Of a stretch of DNA of 64,000 nucleotides, positions 30,389-41,369 are shown piece by piece. The DNA lies in the NCBI RefSeq assembly GCF_000350225.1, contig NW_005178587.1:186001-250000 (forward strand), written 5' to 3'. Below the pieces are notes generated by a model. The model made no database searches and was not told the origin of the DNA. It was given only the letters and a program-made list of their open reading frames with translations. Made by a program: the position numbers and the translations under genes. The stretch's first letter is position 1. Each line of letters begins with the position of its first letter. Source of the stretch: Chondrus crispus. Lineage: Eukaryota > Rhodophyta > Florideophyceae > Gigartinales > Gigartinaceae.

Positions 30389-32548
30389 ATGCCCTGTTGT
30401 TTCTCTCTCGCTCCAGCAATACCCCTGTCAACTTCCCGCCGCCTAAATACACTCACCATTCCGCTCCGACCACCCTTCCCGCGACGTCGTCGCTCGCAAC
30501 CCCCTCCAATGGCCTCCGTCTCCTCCGACTCGGTCGCTGACCGCGAGCTCGACCTGGACGCCTTGGTGAACAACTTTCGTCGCAACGTCCCCATCAAGGA
30601 CCGTCGCTTCCGGCTCACCACCTACAAGGATACCTTTGTCGGCGCAGAGGCTGTCCAATGGCTTGTCACCTCAGGCACCGCCGAGAATAGGGATGACGCC
30701 GTCAAGCTCGGCCTCCTTATGCAGGAGGCCGGCTTGATCGAGCACTGCGTCCGCGATCACGACTTTAAGGACGAGGAGCTCTTCTACAAGTTTATTGATG
30801 ACTCGGAGCGTGGAGGCGTCCCTCAAAAGGCCGCCGGCCAGCTCGTCTCCTGGGCTGACTTCGTCTCTACCCCCATGAACCGCAACTCGCGCGCCCTGCA
30901 GCCCCGCGTCCCGGAGGCTAACTTTGACGACTCACACTCGGCCGCCGCCCCCGTCGCTTCAGCTTTTTGGCCCATGGACGACCTCAACGTCAAGTTACTG
31001 GACAATGTCCATCCACCCGAATGGATCGATCCAGCCTTTGACGGCGTCTACAACGTCGTTGTCATCGGCGCGGGTGCCGGTGGCCTAGTCACATCAGCAG
31101 GCTGCGCTGGTTTTGGCGCAAAGGTCGCCTTGATTGAGGCTAACGTCTTGGGTGGCGATTGCTTGAATGTCGGCTGCGTCCCGTCCAAGTCCCTCATCCA
31201 TGCCGCCAATCTTGCCCATACCTTGAAAAATAATACTGAATTGGCCGACGCTGGCATCTCCATCGAGGGACGCGTTAACGTCGACTTTGGACAGACCATG
31301 CGCCGCCTGCGCAGGGTCCGCGCCGATATTAGTAATACCGACGCCGCCTCTCGGTTTACGCGCAAGCTCGGCGTCGATGTCTACTTTGGCTATGCCAAAT
31401 TCACCTCTGATTCCACCGTCGTCGTCAACGGTAAGACCCTCAAGTTTCGCAAGGCCGTCATCGCCACAGGAGGTTACCCCTCGCTTCCAGGTATTCCGGG
31501 CTTGCAGGAGCTGCATGATGAGAGTGTCGCAAAGGGCGGCAAGACCCCTTCTCCGGCTGTCATGACCAATGAGTCCTTCTTTAATATGACCGAGCTGCCG
31601 CAACGGCTTGCCGTAATTGGGAGCGGTGTTATCGGCATGGAGATGGCCCAAGCAATGCAGCGCCTGGGGTCGAGCGTCACTGTGTTTGGGCGTTCGGGCA
31701 AGGTCCTGCCAAAGGAGGATGCCGACTTGAGCGAGATCATCAAAAAACAGATGGAAGATGATGGCGTTGATTTTCGTCTCAATGTTTCCAAATATGTCAC
31801 GGTGGAGCGCTCGGGTGCCGTCTCCGCCGAGGGGTACGAGGAGCTGCTCATGCGGACAGAGGAGGAGGATGGCAAGCCCGTCGAGTATCTGTTTGACGCC
31901 ATGCTGGTGAGCACAGGGCGCAAGCCCAACGTGAGTAACCTCGACTTGGAAAAGGCTGGCGTCGAGTACGACAGCAAGATCGGACTCAAGGTCACCGATA
32001 TGCTGCAGACGACCAACCCCAGGATTTATGGCGTTGGCGATTGCTGCAGTGCTTACAAGTTTACCCATGCTGCCGATGCCATGGCGCGCATCGTCATTCG
32101 CAACGCTCTCTTTCTAGGCAAGGACAAGATGTCCAACCTGCTGATCCCTTACGCCACATTTACTGCTCCGGAGATTGCACATGTGGGCCTGTACGAGGCG
32201 GACATGAAGGAAAAGGGGATTGCGTACAAGACGTTTGAGAAGCATTTTGATGACAACGACCGTGCGATCGCGGACAGTACGACGTTGGGTATGGTGCGGA
32301 TTCACGTCGAGGCGAAGTCGGACACGATCATTGGGGCGTCGATCGTGGGTGAAGGGGCAGGAAACATGATCAGCGAGCTGACGCTCGCGATGCAGTCTGG
32401 GACGGGGCTTGGGGCACTGGCGTCAGTCATCCACCCATACCCGACCACGGCCGAGGTAATTGCTCGGGCGGGCGATGCATACAACAGGACGAGACTGACG
32501 AATACCGTTAAGCAACTGCTTCGTGGAATCGTCAAGGTACAACGTTAA
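30389..32548 (+). CDS. DEP domain fused to a mercuric-reductase-like flavoprotein disulfide reductase
   Basis: 719 aa from the first ATG. A second start at 30509 (MASVSSDSVADRELDL) would drop a 40-residue Arg/Pro/Ser-rich leader that could be a targeting peptide. A DEP domain follows at about 62-137 (TYKDTFVGAEAVQWLVTSG; GLIEHCVRDHDFKDEELFY). The rest is a class I pyridine-nucleotide disulfide oxidoreductase: FAD-binding VVVIGAGAGG (about 224), redox pair in GGDCLNVGCVPSK (about 254), NAD(P)-binding AVIGSGVIGMEMAQ (about 406), FAD site YGVGDC (about 548), and C-terminal HPYPTTAE with the His-Glu pair. The enzyme part most resembles mercuric-reductase-like proteins, but I see no N-terminal metal-binding domain or C-terminal Cys pair, so the substrate is open. 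DEP domains usually tie proteins to membranes or G-protein signalling. Confidence 0.9.
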   Translation: MPCCFSLAPAIPLSTSRRLNTLTIPLRPPFPRRRRSQPPPMASVSSDSVADRELDLDALVNNFRRNVPIKDRRFRLTTYKDTFVGAEAVQWLVTSGTAENRDDAVKLGLLMQEAGLIEHCVRDHDFKDEELFYKFIDDSERGGVPQKAAGQLVSWADFVSTPMNRNSRALQPRVPEANFDDSHSAAAPVASAFWPMDDLNVKLLDNVHPPEWIDPAFDGVYNVVVIGAGAGGLVTSAGCAGFGAKVALIEANVLGGDCLNVGCVPSKSLIHAANLAHTLKNNTELADAGISIEGRVNVDFGQTMRRLRRVRADISNTDAASRFTRKLGVDVYFGYAKFTSDSTVVVNGKTLKFRKAVIATGGYPSLPGIPGLQELHDESVAKGGKTPSPAVMTNESFFNMTELPQRLAVIGSGVIGMEMAQAMQRLGSSVTVFGRSGKVLPKEDADLSEIIKKQMEDDGVDFRLNVSKYVTVERSGAVSAEGYEELLMRTEEEDGKPVEYLFDAMLVSTGRKPNVSNLDLEKAGVEYDSKIGLKVTDMLQTTNPRIYGVGDCCSAYKFTHAADAMARIVIRNALFLGKDKMSNLLIPYATFTAPEIAHVGLYEADMKEKGIAYKTFEKHFDDNDRAIADSTTLGMVRIHVEAKSDTIIGASIVGEGAGNMISELTLAMQSGTGLGALASVIHPYPTTAEVIARAGDAYNRTRLTNTVKQLLRGIVKVQR

Positions 32549-32928
32549 ACTAGTACTTTCGCTTGCTTTTTCATACTGTATGTACACCGTCCTAGAGTCG
32601 GGAACAAAAATGGGTTAGGAAGAACTAAAGGACGCTGTCGTTGTTTCAGAGTGAGGCAACCGTGCTTCTCTCCCACGGCGTATTTGTGCTGGCGCGTAGG
32701 TGGCGCAATGCGGAGGAACGACAAGACGGTATTGCGCCGAGACGCGGGGTACGATATGTGTTGTGTGGTGCACTATAAATATATTTTACTGTAAACAAGA
32801 TACCGACAAGACAAGCTAACGCTCTCGTTCAACATCCCCCACAACTCTAAACAACGCACACTAATTCACTTACGTTTATTTCTTGTTCGATACAGCATCC
32901 TTCGCAGCTTCACCAACGCAACACACAC
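32549..32928. other. intergenic region between convergent genes
   Basis: About 380 bp separates the stop of the reductase gene and the stop of the minus-strand PWWP gene. A TATAAATATATT stretch lies near 32775. No clear polyadenylation signal could be assigned to either gene. Confidence 0.4.
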
Positions 32929-35391
32929 TTACACCATGTTGCTCAGCCGCTTCACCAGTCCCGGGACTGCCTTCAAATCATCCAAGCACTTGCATAGAAC
33001 ACCCCGCGCCTTGCTGTCTTTCCTCACAGAATCTTCCTCCTCATCCTGCGCCGTATTCGCCGCTGACAACCGACTGAGAAGCTTAACCAAATTCTTGCTC
33101 GCCTGATAATATCCCGGGCCGTCGTCCTTCCGTTGTGGTGTGATCTGGCTCTCCATTTCGTCAGCGAGAGCATGGTGCTTCTTCTCGTCCGCCGTCGCCG
33201 CATGCTCCTCGCGCTCTGCGACCCGCTTGATCAGATTCTCAATCGCCGCAATGCATCTGGCGCGTGAGAAATCTTTCACCCGCTTCTCTCGTCGCTGCCG
33301 TTTCTGCGCACTATCAACTTCCTCATGGGAACTCGTGCGCTCCGTCGGGCTGTTCTCCATCACCGGTGTGCCTTTCCGACTGCTGCCCCTTGACAAAGAT
33401 CGATCATCTTCCCCCATACGTCCGCCGCCGCTTAGCCGTCTGCGTACTCCATCCTTGCGCTCGGGCGTCTTTACCTCGTCTGCAGAGTTGCCTGAAGAGC
33501 TTCCCTTTTCATCCTTACTCTTGTCCTTTTCAGCAGGGTTTGTGTCTTCGTCTTTCGCCCTAGAAGACATTACAGCACCATCCACGCCCTCAGCTTGCTT
33601 CTCATCTGCGCCTCCCCCCTCTTCATCGCTGGCTTTATCTCCAGAATCTTTCTCCTCTTGATCCCCTTCTTCCACACGACGATTGGGAGACGCATGCCCA
33701 TTTTCTGTTTTCACCTCACCCTCGTCTTCTGCAGCAGCTTCCTCGTTAAGTGCCCCCATCTCGGTCCATTGCAGTATTAGTTCGCGAAACGCCATGGACA
33801 CTGGTACTGAATACGAGAGCGACTTCGATGCCAGTTTGATCGCCCGTCCGGCAATCCGCGGGTCCTCTTTCAACAATGCCGTGTTAAAGTGAACCATGCG
33901 CAGCTTCTGCAGGTGCTCCACAGCCAAGACTTCCAGCTCCTGCCATTTCGCAGATTTCACCTCTTTACCCGCCTGTGACTCGCTAACCGTGATGAAATCG
34001 GACACGGCCTTCCACGCGGGGTGGACCGCCGAAACTAAATCTGCTCGTGTCTTAGGACCACCACCGCCCCCATCCTCCATACGATATTGCCACAACTGCA
34101 AGCTGTATGAGCGAAGCTGTTTATCCCTTGCGACAAGGACCTTTACCAACTGTTCCTGTGACAGAGACCTGTACGCCAAACCCTCATCTTCGGTTGGATC
34201 ATCGAGAGGTGCGGAGTTGGCTATGAGCTTTTTATCCGGCGAGTTTTCTTTCTCGTCTTTGGGGTGCTTTTTTAACACCTCGAAGTCATGACCTCTCTTC
34301 CCTCTGCGATGGGTCCCTGAAGTCGTGGGTTTGACGTCCTCTTTCTTGTCAACTGCTTCCTTCCCAGGTCTCTTTTCCTCCTTGTCTCTCCTTGTCTCCC
34401 AAGATCTTTCTTTCTTAAAGATAGCCCTCTTGTCCTCTTCCCTGTGCTTCGGATCATCGACTTCCTTCGGCCCTTTCTTCGTACTGGCGGCTAGGTTCTC
34501 CTCTTTTGCGCTACTGCGATGTCTCTGTCCACGAGAGGCCGAAGGATCGACCTTGCGGTCCCTTCGGAAAGAACCTTCCTCGTCTTCGGAACGGCGTCTG
34601 GCTTTTCTTTCGCGGTCCTCCACAGCGGAAGGCATGTCTTCGCCGACTCTGATGACGTCCGAGTGCTTCCTCTTTATCCTGCGTTTATCTAGCTTTTCTT
34701 CTCTGACGGGAACTGACAGGCGTTTTTCACTCTTCACATGGTCGGGTGTGGAGGAATCGGGTCGGACGTTTCTCTTCTTCTTCTTCTTGCTTCGGTCGCG
34801 GTCGCGTTCGTCCTGTTCATCTAGAAGGTCTTGTGCATGCCTTTTCCGGGACGTCTTTAATTTTCGTTCATCATCACGGGATTCGTCCCTGTCCTTGGCC
34901 TTCTGAGAGACGGACTTGTTGTCCTTCTTCTCTTTCCTCTGTTCGCAGTCGCGTCTCGCATCCTCCGAAATCTGGTCATCGGCACGGCGGGTGGGCTTGA
35001 GCTTAGGCTTTAGCTTAGCCTTGCCAGGTTTGGAAGAAGGAGCGTGGTCACCTTCAATCTTAAGGTTGTGGTCTCTGCAAAAATCGGTCGCCTCCTGAAC
35101 CGCGCCTTTGAGTTCCGAGGCATACACCCCCGAGTAATTCCTATTCAAGGCCTTGTAACGCTCCTGAACAAACGGGCGCAGGAATCGTAGAGGCATGGCG
35201 GCAAATCTTTTGTTGTCATTGAAAAACTCGACAAGGACTTCATCTTCACCAACGTTGGGTTCAGTGACTCCCTCATCCAGGATGACTTCCTCACGGGTGA
35301 CGACATGTCCAGGCCACCACTTCACCTATCGCATACGGGCCCAGACGGGATCGCCAAGACCAATCTCATGCTTGGAGAGTGTTGCCGGCAT
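32929..35391 (-). CDS. large PWWP-domain protein, with an in-frame TAG in the domain
   Basis: From ATG at 35391 the minus strand reads MPATLSKHEIGLGDPVWARM, one more Arg codon, then TAG (35326-35328), and continues in the same frame as VKWWPGHVVTREEVILDEGV for 798 codons to TAA at 32929. The TAG falls inside the PWWP motif, so it may be a base error, a recent nonsense change, or a sign that initiation occurs downstream. After the domain (EVLVEFFNDNKRFAAM) comes a very long Lys/Arg/Glu/Asp region (about 110-400 after the TAG), then helical segments (VKVLVARDKQLRSYSLQLWQ; FNTALLKEDPRIAGRAIKLA) and a C-terminal helical domain (SRARCIAAIENLIKRVAERE). The layout resembles PWWP chromatin factors of the HDGF/LEDGF style, though no orthologue is claimed. 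Paralogue of the gene at 27480. Confidence 0.8.
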
Positions 35392-35399
35392 TGTGCGCT

Positions 35400-37153
35400 A
35401 AGGACACACAAAGGCGAATCTGGTAGCGACCTAGGGGAATACCGGTCCGCTCTTTGACGAGTTTAGTAAAAATAGGCCGGGCGAAATTGCTCTGCTGGTA
35501 GATAAGGGTTCCAAGAACAGTACACGTAGAGTACTGTAGGCATTGATATTGCTGTGTGTGATCTTACAGTGTAAGTAAGCACATTGTCAAGAATTCAACT
35601 AATTTTCCTCTCATCCTTTAATTCCAATCTAAGGGTAGAAACTCCACATAAATTACAAATTCGACATTCGACATTTTTTCCAAATCATTTATTACGGTCC
35701 ATCTCAGAGCAATGCGAAATCGTTTAAGAAGTCTATATGTAAAACACTTTCTATAAATACTGCCTCAACTGGAACGAAGTGCGCAACTCGCTCTCTAGTA
35801 TCAATCGGACAGTTATTCCTTATATGAGGACATAAATTCTTTTATTTTTTCTCGACAACCATCTCGCGATTTCACTTCTGTTTTTTGAAACCAGAAGGCC
35901 ATCATCACAGCTAAAGAATTTGCTTGTCGATTCTACTGAAACAGAACTCGTTTATGCAGATAAAAGAGTTCAAGAAGAAGTCATCTTACAGTAAGCATTT
36001 TCTTAAAGCAAATTGTATGCCTGTAGCATAGAAACATTTCCTTGAGGGATTTCTATTCGGTTCTAACCTTCAAAAAAATTAAATCCAGTCAACCTTCCAA
36101 AGAGAAATGGAAACTGTGGTCATAAAGGTTGAAAAGAAATAAAATTCATATATGTTCATGTTACAATAGCGCTTGGTCGGATAGATACTACCGTGGTCTC
36201 GCAGGCCTTGTGAAATATTCACGAAATGACCCGCCACCAGTGCAACACTACTGCATATGCTCGGCAAAAGCGATCTTCGTACTGAATGACTGGCACAATA
36301 CACAAAGAATTATTTTTACCGTAAACGCCACTGTCCTACGTATAGAGCAATAATTTTGAAATTCGTTTTGGGAGAGGTGGGAAACCCCAAACGTGCTCCA
36401 TAATTTGCATGTTGTCATTAAGAGCATCTCCACCGCAGCCCAAAATGTTTGCTATATTGTAAAATGTAGCTATTTGGCCAATTTTTCATCACCACCGCGT
36501 CACGATGTTGGCAAATCGTTCGGATAAAATGCCATTTGCGATCTGAGCCGACGCATTTTTCACAGAAAGGCGTCCAGTTTCGTCGCAAATTGTATTTTTC
36601 GCCACTTGGCGTGAAAAAAATATCGTGCTGCCACGCAACACGACTGTGAATTATGCTTGAATTTGGCGACCGAAACACCATTCACGCGGGAACTGATGGA
36701 GGCATATTGAGAGAGCGCTTTCCGGAACACTACCCGCACTTTGTGATTATCTCTGCTCTACAGCAAAAAGCAGTCTGCGTAAAGGGGGGGTTGTGCAACT
36801 GTTGAACAGTTGCATCAAATCTTGAACAAGCAAACTTTCCGCAAAAAACAACATTCTTTTAACTGAATAGCTCATTCTCTTGCTATATGACATCACATTC
36901 GAGGTAATGACGTCAGTATCCCTCCAAAACCGGTGGATAACTTCAGAAACAAAACTGACCATCGGTCTTTTGGCGTTTTTTACTTCGAGGGCGCGCTTTT
37001 CACAAGTATCATTTGACACAGTTCATAGATATAGGCCCAATACAGAGTAAAGTACTGATAACGACACATTTTGACTTCCCTTCCCTGCTCCTGTTTCATA
37101 TTACCTGTTTGTCTCGATTTCAGATCGACCCACACCGTTTGAGACACCACACA
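35400..37153. other. AT-rich intergenic region, no gene seen
   Basis: About 1.75 kb with only short frames and several small inverted stretches. It follows the gene island and leads into the pogo-like transposase. Its last part may hold the transposon's 5' end, but I found no inverted repeat matching the region after 38817. Confidence 0.4.
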
Positions 37154-38817
37154 ATGGACACCGCTAGTGCGAAGCAACTGCGTGAAAGGAAGATCAATAG
37201 CGCGATGCAAGCCATCAAACATGGCATGCCTTATCGCGAGGCATCGAAACTGTTCCATGTGCCAGTCGGGACCCTTCATTATCGTATGACCACCCCTCTG
37301 CAAAAGCCTGGACGGAAAACGGCACTGTCCAGGCCGCAAGAGAATGAAATTGTTGAGATGCTGCTTCGTTTTGCTTGCAGAGGATTGCCGCTGACGCAAC
37401 ACCATTTAAGAGAGGCCGTCTTGTTCGTGGTTTCCCTGCTTTCCCCGGCTGAGAGAGTAACATTGCCTTTCAAACATGGTTCCCCTAGCGACTTCTATCT
37501 GAGGGCTTTTCGAAGACGTCATGCTGCGCGGATCAAATTTGGAAGGCCGCTTTCCCAAGAGATCAAACGGTTCGCTGCCGTCAACATGGAGTCTCTCACG
37601 ACGCATTTTGCCACCGTCGAAAAGCTGGTAAATGAAAACGATATCGACGCAAGTCGAATTTTTAATTTGGACGAGGTTGGCATCTCTCCTAACAAGGATG
37701 CCAGCGGCCGCCTGGGTTGTAAAAGGATTTTACCCAGGCGCGGGAATCAAGACTTTGTCTGCCCTTCATTCAGATATGAAGACAGAGTAACGATGATGCC
37801 CGTTATAAGTGCAGCCGGTGAAGCGGGGCCCCATTGTTTGTCATAAAAGGAAAGCGCATGGCGTACAAACATGTGCTTCGAAATGGGAGGGTGTACGTCG
37901 ATAGCCCTGCAAGCCGTCTGCCTCGACGGTCAGTGCTTGCAACACGCATGGAGGGAGGCGGGGTGGACACAAAAAACTTTCTGTCATGGGCATATAGCTT
38001 TATCGAATTCACAAAGGACTTGCGAGGTGAAGGGCGGACGGTTATGCTAGTATACGACGGCTACCGCTCTCACTTATCGTTGCAGGTACTGGAAGCGTTC
38101 CACAAAAATCGCGTGATTGTCTATGCGCTCCCTTCCCACACTTCAGGAAAAACTCAGCCCCTCGACACAGTGCTGTTTGCAGCATTCAAAGCAGCTCTGA
38201 ACAATACCGCTCATGACTGTACAGGGTTTGGCAGAGACGGCAGTATAGACATATTTGGTTTATGCAGTATCATACGTGAGAGTTACGACACCGCATTCAC
38301 TAGGGAGAACATTAAGGCCTCGTTTCGTCGTTCTGGACTTTGGCCTGTCGATGCCAGACGTTTGCTTGGGGAACCGAGACCGGAGAGTGGTAAAAGAGAT
38401 GCAGCTATTGTGGGAGTCGATGAGCTCACCGAATATTTTGAACACAAGAGAAACTCTATTCAAGCCAAAATTCTAGGCTCCGATGCCGTCGTTTTAGATT
38501 GTGGATATGTTGACACGACCAACGGATGTGTAATGACGTCAGCCAGGGTTTTGGAACTCGTGAGAAAAAAGAAAGAACAGGACAGAAAGAAGAGAGAAAC
38601 GGAAGAACGAGTACGTTTAGGACGTGAGCTTCGAGCCGCTAAACGCCACACTAAGCTACGGAACGAAAGCACGAAATTGCGCGGGGCGCAATGTTTGCGA
38701 AGAGCGCACATGGCAGGTTTGACAGTGCAGGACTTTGCAAAGAGCGTCCGCTCCATGAAGGAACGTCGTGCGATTGCGAAAATGAGAGCTCTTTCTAAGA
38801 GCAGAGCTCACCGCTAA
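37154..38817 (+). pseudogene. pogo/jerky-like transposase (HTH_psq + DDE_1) with one frameshift
   Basis: ATG at 37154 (MDTASAKQLRERKINSAMQA) leads into a pipsqueak-type helix-turn-helix (about residues 5-50: PYREASKLFHVPVGTLHYRM). The DDE_1 catalytic core gives IFNLDEVGIS (first Asp, about 37663), LVYDGYRSHL (second Asp, about 38050) and TQPLDTVLFAAFKAAL (third Asp, about 38155). The frame breaks near 37835 inside GEAGP...FVIKGKRM; the second half is open from 37834 to 38817 in a different frame. One missing base explains this. The C-terminus is basic and coiled-coil-like. All catalytic residues are present. It could also be a domesticated or recently dead copy. Terminal repeats were not found. 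Confidence 0.82.
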
Positions 38818-39177
38818 TGACGTGGCATCCGGATAATTCTCAAAAAAGTAAAATTCAGACGGGCCTTTTCTGATTTCTGTTCGATCATTAGGTTCGTTTC
38901 TACGGCAAATGAGGGGCTCAGACGATGCCAAAGATGTTGATGTGGAATTTGTTTGGCTGATGGGTTTCGGTTGAGAGTTGGAATGGTTTACAGGCGCTTA
39001 ACGCGCTATTAAACCATTTTAATTTATTTTCAAATTGAGGGACTTGCAGCGTTTAGACACGCTTCAAAGCGCCACTGTTCAATAATTAGCTTCCCCCCCC
39101 CCTTTACCTTGTGCGAGGATCAAACTTCTCACCACTACCGACGTCTCATCGCATTACCCCTTCTTCATATTTCCGTC
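38818..39177. other. intergenic stretch, no gene seen
   Basis: About 360 bp between the pogo-like transposase and the trihelix-like gene. GCGCTTAACGCGCTATTAAACC (split as GCGCTTAACGCGC plus TATTAAACC) near 38992 has a short internal inverted pair. Nothing else to report. Confidence 0.35.
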
Positions 39178-40185
39178 ATGCCGTCAACTACAGTGCAAGG
39201 ACCGGGTGGGGGCTGGTGTGCAGAGGAACAGGGTCATCTTACCGATGCATTCATTGAATCCCCTGTAGATTTCGTGACTGGAATCGATCAGAACAGTCAG
39301 CGGTTCCGGACGCATTTCCACATGAACTTCGTCGCAAAGAACCCTATCATGTACACCTGCCGCACGGTTCCTTGCGTGAAGTGCAGGTTTGTTTTCCATT
39401 TCCAAACTAATTAATGCGTTCGCAATGCGTCTAAATTCTAATTAACAATATGTGACTTTTTGGGCATTTGTACATGTTTGATGGGCTTGCTCGGGACTTT
39501 CAGAATTTCAAGAAGTGCATCATAGAGAGCGAGGGTTGGAATCCGACTGGCGTCGTCTCAGCCAATATTTTCTGTATGACAGTTGCTTTTCATCTCCGAA
39601 AGCTGAATTCCGCCTCCTCCGATAGCTCGGAGAACGACATGTACACTTTTTAAAGCATTCAATATCGCAAAATGGAATTCGCATATTGCCTGCAAAGTTC
39701 TGCGCAATTGCAAAGACTTCGACCTGCAAGCGTGCGTCACACGGCCAAGGAGTGGGGGAGCTCCGCAGCACCACGTTTCAGAGCTTTCCAACAGGACTGC
39801 CGAAGACAATGAGGCTCTGAGGGATCTTACGCAAGAAGATGTGTCTGTTTCACGAGCTCCCTCATCCCCCCGGGTTCAGGGCGGCGTCTGTGCTGCAAAA
39901 GAGTTTGCCGAGACTGCCTTTCCCAATAAACAGCGGGTAGCTCATCTTGGGGAAAATAGTCGCAGGCTGAAACGCAAGAGCGACGCCATGGATGAATCAA
40001 AGGCTCTAGAGCTTTTCCGCATGGGTCTTTCCGAGGAGACAGCAGAGGATTTGGCTCAGCGTGATGTGTTCTTGCGAAACCTACGTGCGAAGTATGTGGG
40101 GATCGAGGTTACTACGCCTCAGAGTGTCTCGCAATCGGATATCAATCGCAATACTGTGTCGGGTGATGCCTCTCAGTTCTCCTAG
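39178..40185 (+). pseudogene. trihelix / NAM-like DNA-binding protein gene, probably interrupted
   Basis: ATG at 39178 (MPSTTVQGPGGGWCAEEQGH) begins a trihelix-like segment: W-x2-EEQ, LTDAFIESPVDFVTGIDQ, then RFRTHFHMNFVAKN. The match weakens after 39386, where GTTTGT (39387) and an ACTTTCAG (39496-39503) could bound an intron; the reading phase does not fit perfectly. It resumes with FQNFKKCIIESEGWNPTGVV (39498-39560). A one-base slip in the T run near 39648 then leads to KAFNIAKWNSHIACKVLRNC and a C-terminal helix (MDESKALELFRMGLSEETAE) ending at 40185. Such proteins are plant-type transcription factors but also the second gene of some Harbinger-like transposons. Host gene or transposon gene cannot be decided here. 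Confidence 0.55.
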
Positions 40186-40245
40186 GGTAAGGGAGCGCGC
40201 GGTGGCTCCGGTGTTGGGCGTGGCGCCGGCCGTGTTGGTGCAAAG

Positions 40246-40864
40246 TGTGGTATAATTACCTTCGTCCCGACCACTCGGAAGCGAGGGGGGTTAGAGGTAA
40301 GGGAGCACGCGACGCTAGGTACCCACGCTCGAACGCAAACTATACGGAAGGACTCGTAAAGAGGGGAGGCAGACGTGGCCGGTGACGCTCAGCCGGTTGG
40401 AGGTGCGATACACGAACGGCCGGTCATGGATTAGGAGCCTGACACTAAAAGGGAAACCGGAGCGGGATAAGGGAAGGGAAGCGAGTCTGCCTCCTCTTTA
40501 CTGGAATGGGCAGGTGCCCTCGGTCTTATCCCCTAAGTGGGACGCCCGGGCACCTGTCCCGCTACAGTAGCTGCCACTTGCTGTGTACCAGGTACTGCAC
40601 AAATTACTTAATTTGTGCCATTAACTACTACAAACTAATTTGCCACCGTACGGATTATACACGTGTGCCCGTGGCCGCGATCCCGGCCAGCGGTTGTTAC
40701 ACATGTGACCCGTGGCCACGCCCGCTACTGGTTGTCCCACGTCTGTTCCGTGGGGCACTACTGTTCACGGCGGCGGGCGCGTACGCCCGCTCGCTACAGT
40801 AGTACCCGTCCTCCCGCACGGTTGTCATCTCCCCAGGGCGGGCGCAGTACGCAATTGTACTACA
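40246..40864 (-). repeat. solo LTR, family D (related to family C)
   Basis: The minus strand starts TGTAGTACAATTGCG and ends AATTATACCACA. Flanks are CAAAG (40241-40245) and CAGAG (40865-40869), a target duplication with one mismatch. A stretch around 40500-40570, read on the minus strand, aligns with the family C block near 9745-9815. No internal sequence. Confidence 0.6.
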
Positions 40865-40906
40865 CAGAGCATGTAAATCCTGACGGGGGCGCGCGTCGGG
40901 GGAAAG

Positions 40907-41140
40907 GTGACGGCGCACTGCGACGTGACGTTCGTGCCGTTGAGCGAGGGCGCGTGCTTGGGTTACTTGTGGGCGCTGCAGGACGCGAATGAGGAGAATG
41001 CCTGCCTAGGAGAAGTGCCAGGGAGCCATAGGGATGGGAGGGAGACGAAGAGGTTTGTCAGGGGGAGCAGGGCATGGTGTTCGACGGCTGCGTATGCGTA
41101 TCCGGAAGATAGGTATGTGGCGCTGCCGGTGCACCGCCAT
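40907..41140 (+). pseudogene. phytanoyl-CoA dioxygenase (PhyH)-like fragment
   Basis: Reading from 40907: TAHCDVTFVPLSEGACLGYL, WALQDANEENACLGEVPGSH, then YPEDRYVALPV. This matches the middle of PhyH-family Fe(II)/2-oxoglutarate dioxygenases: the HxD iron-binding pair (HCD) followed by the conserved ENxCL...PGSH segment. The N-terminal part stops at a solo LTR (40864), and the similarity ends near 41135, before the distal iron-binding His, so this is a fragment. A splice site near 41130 is possible, but no further exon is seen before the LTR at 41370. Confidence 0.7.
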
Positions 41141-41369
41141 GTCCTTTCGAGCTTTAAGAGTCCTAGAATAGGTAACTGTCAGCCAAAATTGTGCGCTCTA
41201 TGTCTCTATATACTACTTCTGTCCTTCTCATTTTCTCCCTTTCTTTCATGTCTAATCCGTTGACGACGGGCCATTACATTGATTCATTTCGACTCACGGG
41301 ACTGCGCGCTGCTCACAGATATTCGTAGCTGGCTAGAAAAGGATGCCGATGCCTCCACAGCCTCTGGTA

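Noticed and set aside
31094-32068. 324-codon minus-strand frame
   Set aside because: It overlaps the DEP-reductase gene, whose motifs are unmistakable; the antisense frame has no domain and is open because of third-position GC bias.
33140-34906. Several plus-strand frames (for example 33140-33661 and 34325-34906)
   Set aside because: Antisense of the charged region of the large PWWP gene; they are Ser/Leu-rich as expected from complementing Lys/Glu/Asp codons.
36418-36681. 87-codon minus-strand frame in the AT-rich region
   Set aside because: No motif or composition different from background; not called as a gene.
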